Source: Pseudomonadota bacterium
GTDB taxonomy: Bacteria > Pseudomonadota > Gammaproteobacteria > Acidithiobacillales > Acidithiobacillaceae
Length of the DNA stretch: 7,692 bases
Assembly: GCA_021840785.1 (NCBI GenBank)
Contig: JAKBXD010000092.1
Location: forward strand, 1-7,692
Direction of reading: 5' to 3'
Position 1 is the first letter of the stretch. Every line of letters starts with the position of its first letter. Shown here in pieces: positions 6,248 through 7,692 of the stretch. Both the position numbers and the translations under genes were made by a program. The notes beneath the pieces were generated by a model that made no database searches, was not told where the DNA came from, and saw only the letters and a program-made list of their open reading frames with translations.

Positions 6248-7327
6248 TCAGAAGGTGGTTTTTTTGGCGGCAATGGTTTGCATGAGATCTTCCCAGGAAT
6301 CCACAAATGCCTTGGCCCCATCGCGCTGCAATTGGTTCCCTAGTGTGGAGATGTGGAGACCCAGATCCGAAAGCTTTTGCAAGACGGTGCCCATATCGCT
6401 GGCATGTTCGGACATGGTCTGTTCGCCACGGCCATGCTCGGAGAAGGCGATCAGCGTTTTTTCCGGGACGGTATTAATGGTATCTGGAGCAATCAGCGCT
6501 TCCACATACAAAACATCTGAAGCGTGTGGATCTTTGCTCCCAGTACTAGCCCATAATAGTTTTTGCGGCTGGGCTCCCGCTTGGGCCAGGAGCTGCCATC
6601 GATCACTTTGCAGAATATCTCGATAAGCGTTGTAACAGGAATGTGCCACCGCGATGCCAACCTTATTGTGCAAATGGGGCGGCACCTGATCTTTTACCGC
6701 CTGGTCCCATCGACTAATGAAAATCGAGGCGACGGATCCAACGCGCAGATCCTTGCCCTGTTCCAAGCGGCTTTCCAGTCCTGCCATATAGGCCGAGGCC
6801 GCTGCACGGTACTGGCCAGGAGAAAAAAGCAAGGTCACATTCACGGACACGCCCGAGGCGATGCTTTGGGTAATGGCGGATATGCCGGCAGGCGTTCCCG
6901 GGATCTTGACCAGCAAATTGGAAAGCCCTGCCTGAGCATGGAGTTTGAGTGCCTGATCTACAGTAGCGGCCGCGTCATTGGCTAACAACGGAGACACTTC
7001 CAGCGATACCCAGCCATCTCTACCATGCGTGCTGGCATGAATAGGTTGAAACAATCGGGCAGCGCGAGACAAATCCTGGAGGGCTAACGTAAAGAAAAGC
7101 GCCTCGCTACTGGACGAAACCCGCGTCATTTCCCGCACCGCATCGTCATACACATCGCTCGCGTGCAAGGCGTGATCGAATATGGTGGGATTGGAAGTGA
7201 GCCCAGTGATGCCGAATTCTCCGATATAACGTTCTAGAGTACCTGAATCCAGCATCGAACGGCTGATATTGTCAATCCAGAGACTTTGTCCACGCGCTTG
7301 TAACTGAGTAATGGATACGGATGTCAT
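6248..7327 (-). CDS. tal: Transaldolase
   Basis: Transfers a dihydroxyacetone unit between sedoheptulose-7-P and glyceraldehyde-3-P in the non-oxidative pentose phosphate pathway. The 359-residue protein is a class I aldolase TIM barrel. Asp19 lies in SLWIDNISRSML, the family signature GLTSNPTIF spans 42-50, and the Schiff-base lysine is Lys141 in NLLVKIPGT. Glu110 in WVSLEVSP and SVASIFISRWD later in the barrel also fit. The length suits the longer transaldolase group often found next to zwf, rather than the roughly 220-residue TalC/MipB type. The ATG at 7327 has GGAG 7 nt upstream. It begins 18 nt after the zwf stop and is 37 nt from pgi, so the genes very likely share one mRNA. Confidence 0.97.
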   Translation of the reverse strand: MTSVSITQLQARGQSLWIDNISRSMLDSGTLERYIGEFGITGLTSNPTIFDHALHASDVYDDAVREMTRVSSSSEALFFTLALQDLSRAARLFQPIHASTHGRDGWVSLEVSPLLANDAAATVDQALKLHAQAGLSNLLVKIPGTPAGISAITQSIASGVSVNVTLLFSPGQYRAAASAYMAGLESRLEQGKDLRVGSVASIFISRWDQAVKDQVPPHLHNKVGIAVAHSCYNAYRDILQSDRWQLLAQAGAQPQKLLWASTGSKDPHASDVLYVEALIAPDTINTVPEKTLIAFSEHGRGEQTMSEHASDMGTVLQKLSDLGLHISTLGNQLQRDGAKAFVDSWEDLMQTIAAKKTTF

Positions 7328-7345
7328 GCGTATTCTCCAGAATGG

Positions 7346-7692
7346 TTATACTTCGTTGCGCCAGTACTGATCTTCCCGGTCCATAATCCGGGTTGCCTCG
7401 TCCGGCCCCCAGGTTCCTGCCGGGTAGGTGAGGATGTAGTCCGTCTCCCGTCCCCAGGATTTGATGATGGGATCGACAACACGCCATGCCCACTCCACCT
7501 CGTCGAAGCGGATGAACAGGGCCTTGTCGCCCTCCATCACGTCCAGCAGCAGGGCCTCATAGGCATCCAGCTCCTGCTCGCCATCTTTGCGGTAGGAGGC
7601 GTTGAGCTGCACGGGGCGAACACGCATTTCCAGACCCGGTTCCTTGATCTGTATCTCGATTTTAAGGCTCTCTGGTTCCAGGGAAAGCAATA
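7346..7692 (-). CDS. zwf: Glucose-6-phosphate 1-dehydrogenase, C-terminal end (partial)
   Basis: The open frame enters from the right edge and ends at the stop at 7346. It covers about 115 C-terminal residues of an enzyme that is usually near 490-500 residues and oxidises glucose-6-P to 6-phosphogluconolactone with NADP+ (or NAD+). Recognisable C-terminal blocks are MRVRPVQLNASY, DAYEALLLDVMEGDKALFIR, DEVEWAWRVVDPI and YPAGTWGPDEATRI, as in other G6PDHs. The Rossmann domain and the catalytic His region lie outside the window. There is no true start within the window; the leftmost TTG in the frame is an internal leucine. It heads the visible operon with tal and pgi; genes further upstream cannot be seen. 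Confidence 0.95.
   Translation of the reverse strand, partial: LLSLEPESLKIEIQIKEPGLEMRVRPVQLNASYRKDGEQELDAYEALLLDVMEGDKALFIRFDEVEWAWRVVDPIIKSWGRETDYILTYPAGTWGPDEATRIMDREDQYWRNEV

Noticed and set aside
1..7692. CRISPR array, tRNA or rRNA genes
   Set aside because: No regularly spaced repeats and no recognisable cloverleaf or rRNA segments on either strand.

Overview
The window looks like chromosome from a proteobacterial chemolithoautotroph, most likely Acidithiobacillus or a relative. This is inferred from a CbbO-type Rubisco-activation protein next to sugar-phosphate genes, moderate GC, and clear Shine-Dalgarno sites. No 16S or other decisive marker is present. Every gene I can support lies on the minus strand, so transcription runs from the right end (7692) to the left end (1).

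Right part (7692 to 3981), intact sugar-phosphate operon: the C-terminal end of glucose-6-phosphate dehydrogenase (zwf, cut by the window edge), transaldolase (tal), glucose-6-phosphate isomerase (pgi), and a histidine-phosphatase-fold enzyme. The gaps are 18, 37 and 1 nt, and tal, pgi and the phosphatase each have a good Shine-Dalgarno site. The genes link the oxidative and non-oxidative pentose phosphate pathways to glucose-6-P/fructose-6-P. The phosphatase is annotated generically as 'phosphoglycerate mutase-like', but its motifs recall the Shb17 type of sedoheptulose-1,7-bisphosphatase, which would fit this operon well.

Middle part (3916 to 1538): a secreted or membrane-anchored TlpA/ResA-like thioredoxin (WCPVC), then a long CbbO/NorD-type protein. 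CbbO keeps its helical-repeat N-terminal half and the conserved YPEWDY segment. It ends abruptly where a serine-recombinase remnant begins, so the whole C-terminal von Willebrand A domain is missing. No cbbQ partner is visible.

Left part (1560 to 1), recombinase-rich accessory patch: a decayed C-terminal half of a serine resolvase with two frameshifts; a promoter with a perfect TetR-style palindrome between its -35 and -10; an intact AhpD/carboxymuconolactone-decarboxylase-like gene driven by it; a 164-bp intergenic stretch with two hairpins; and the N-terminal half of a second, different serine resolvase, frameshifted by one base and running off the window. The simplest reading is that mobile-element activity broke cbbO and left a small redox gene with its own regulated promoter between two dying recombinase genes. 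I saw no tRNA, rRNA, CRISPR array or complete insertion sequence.
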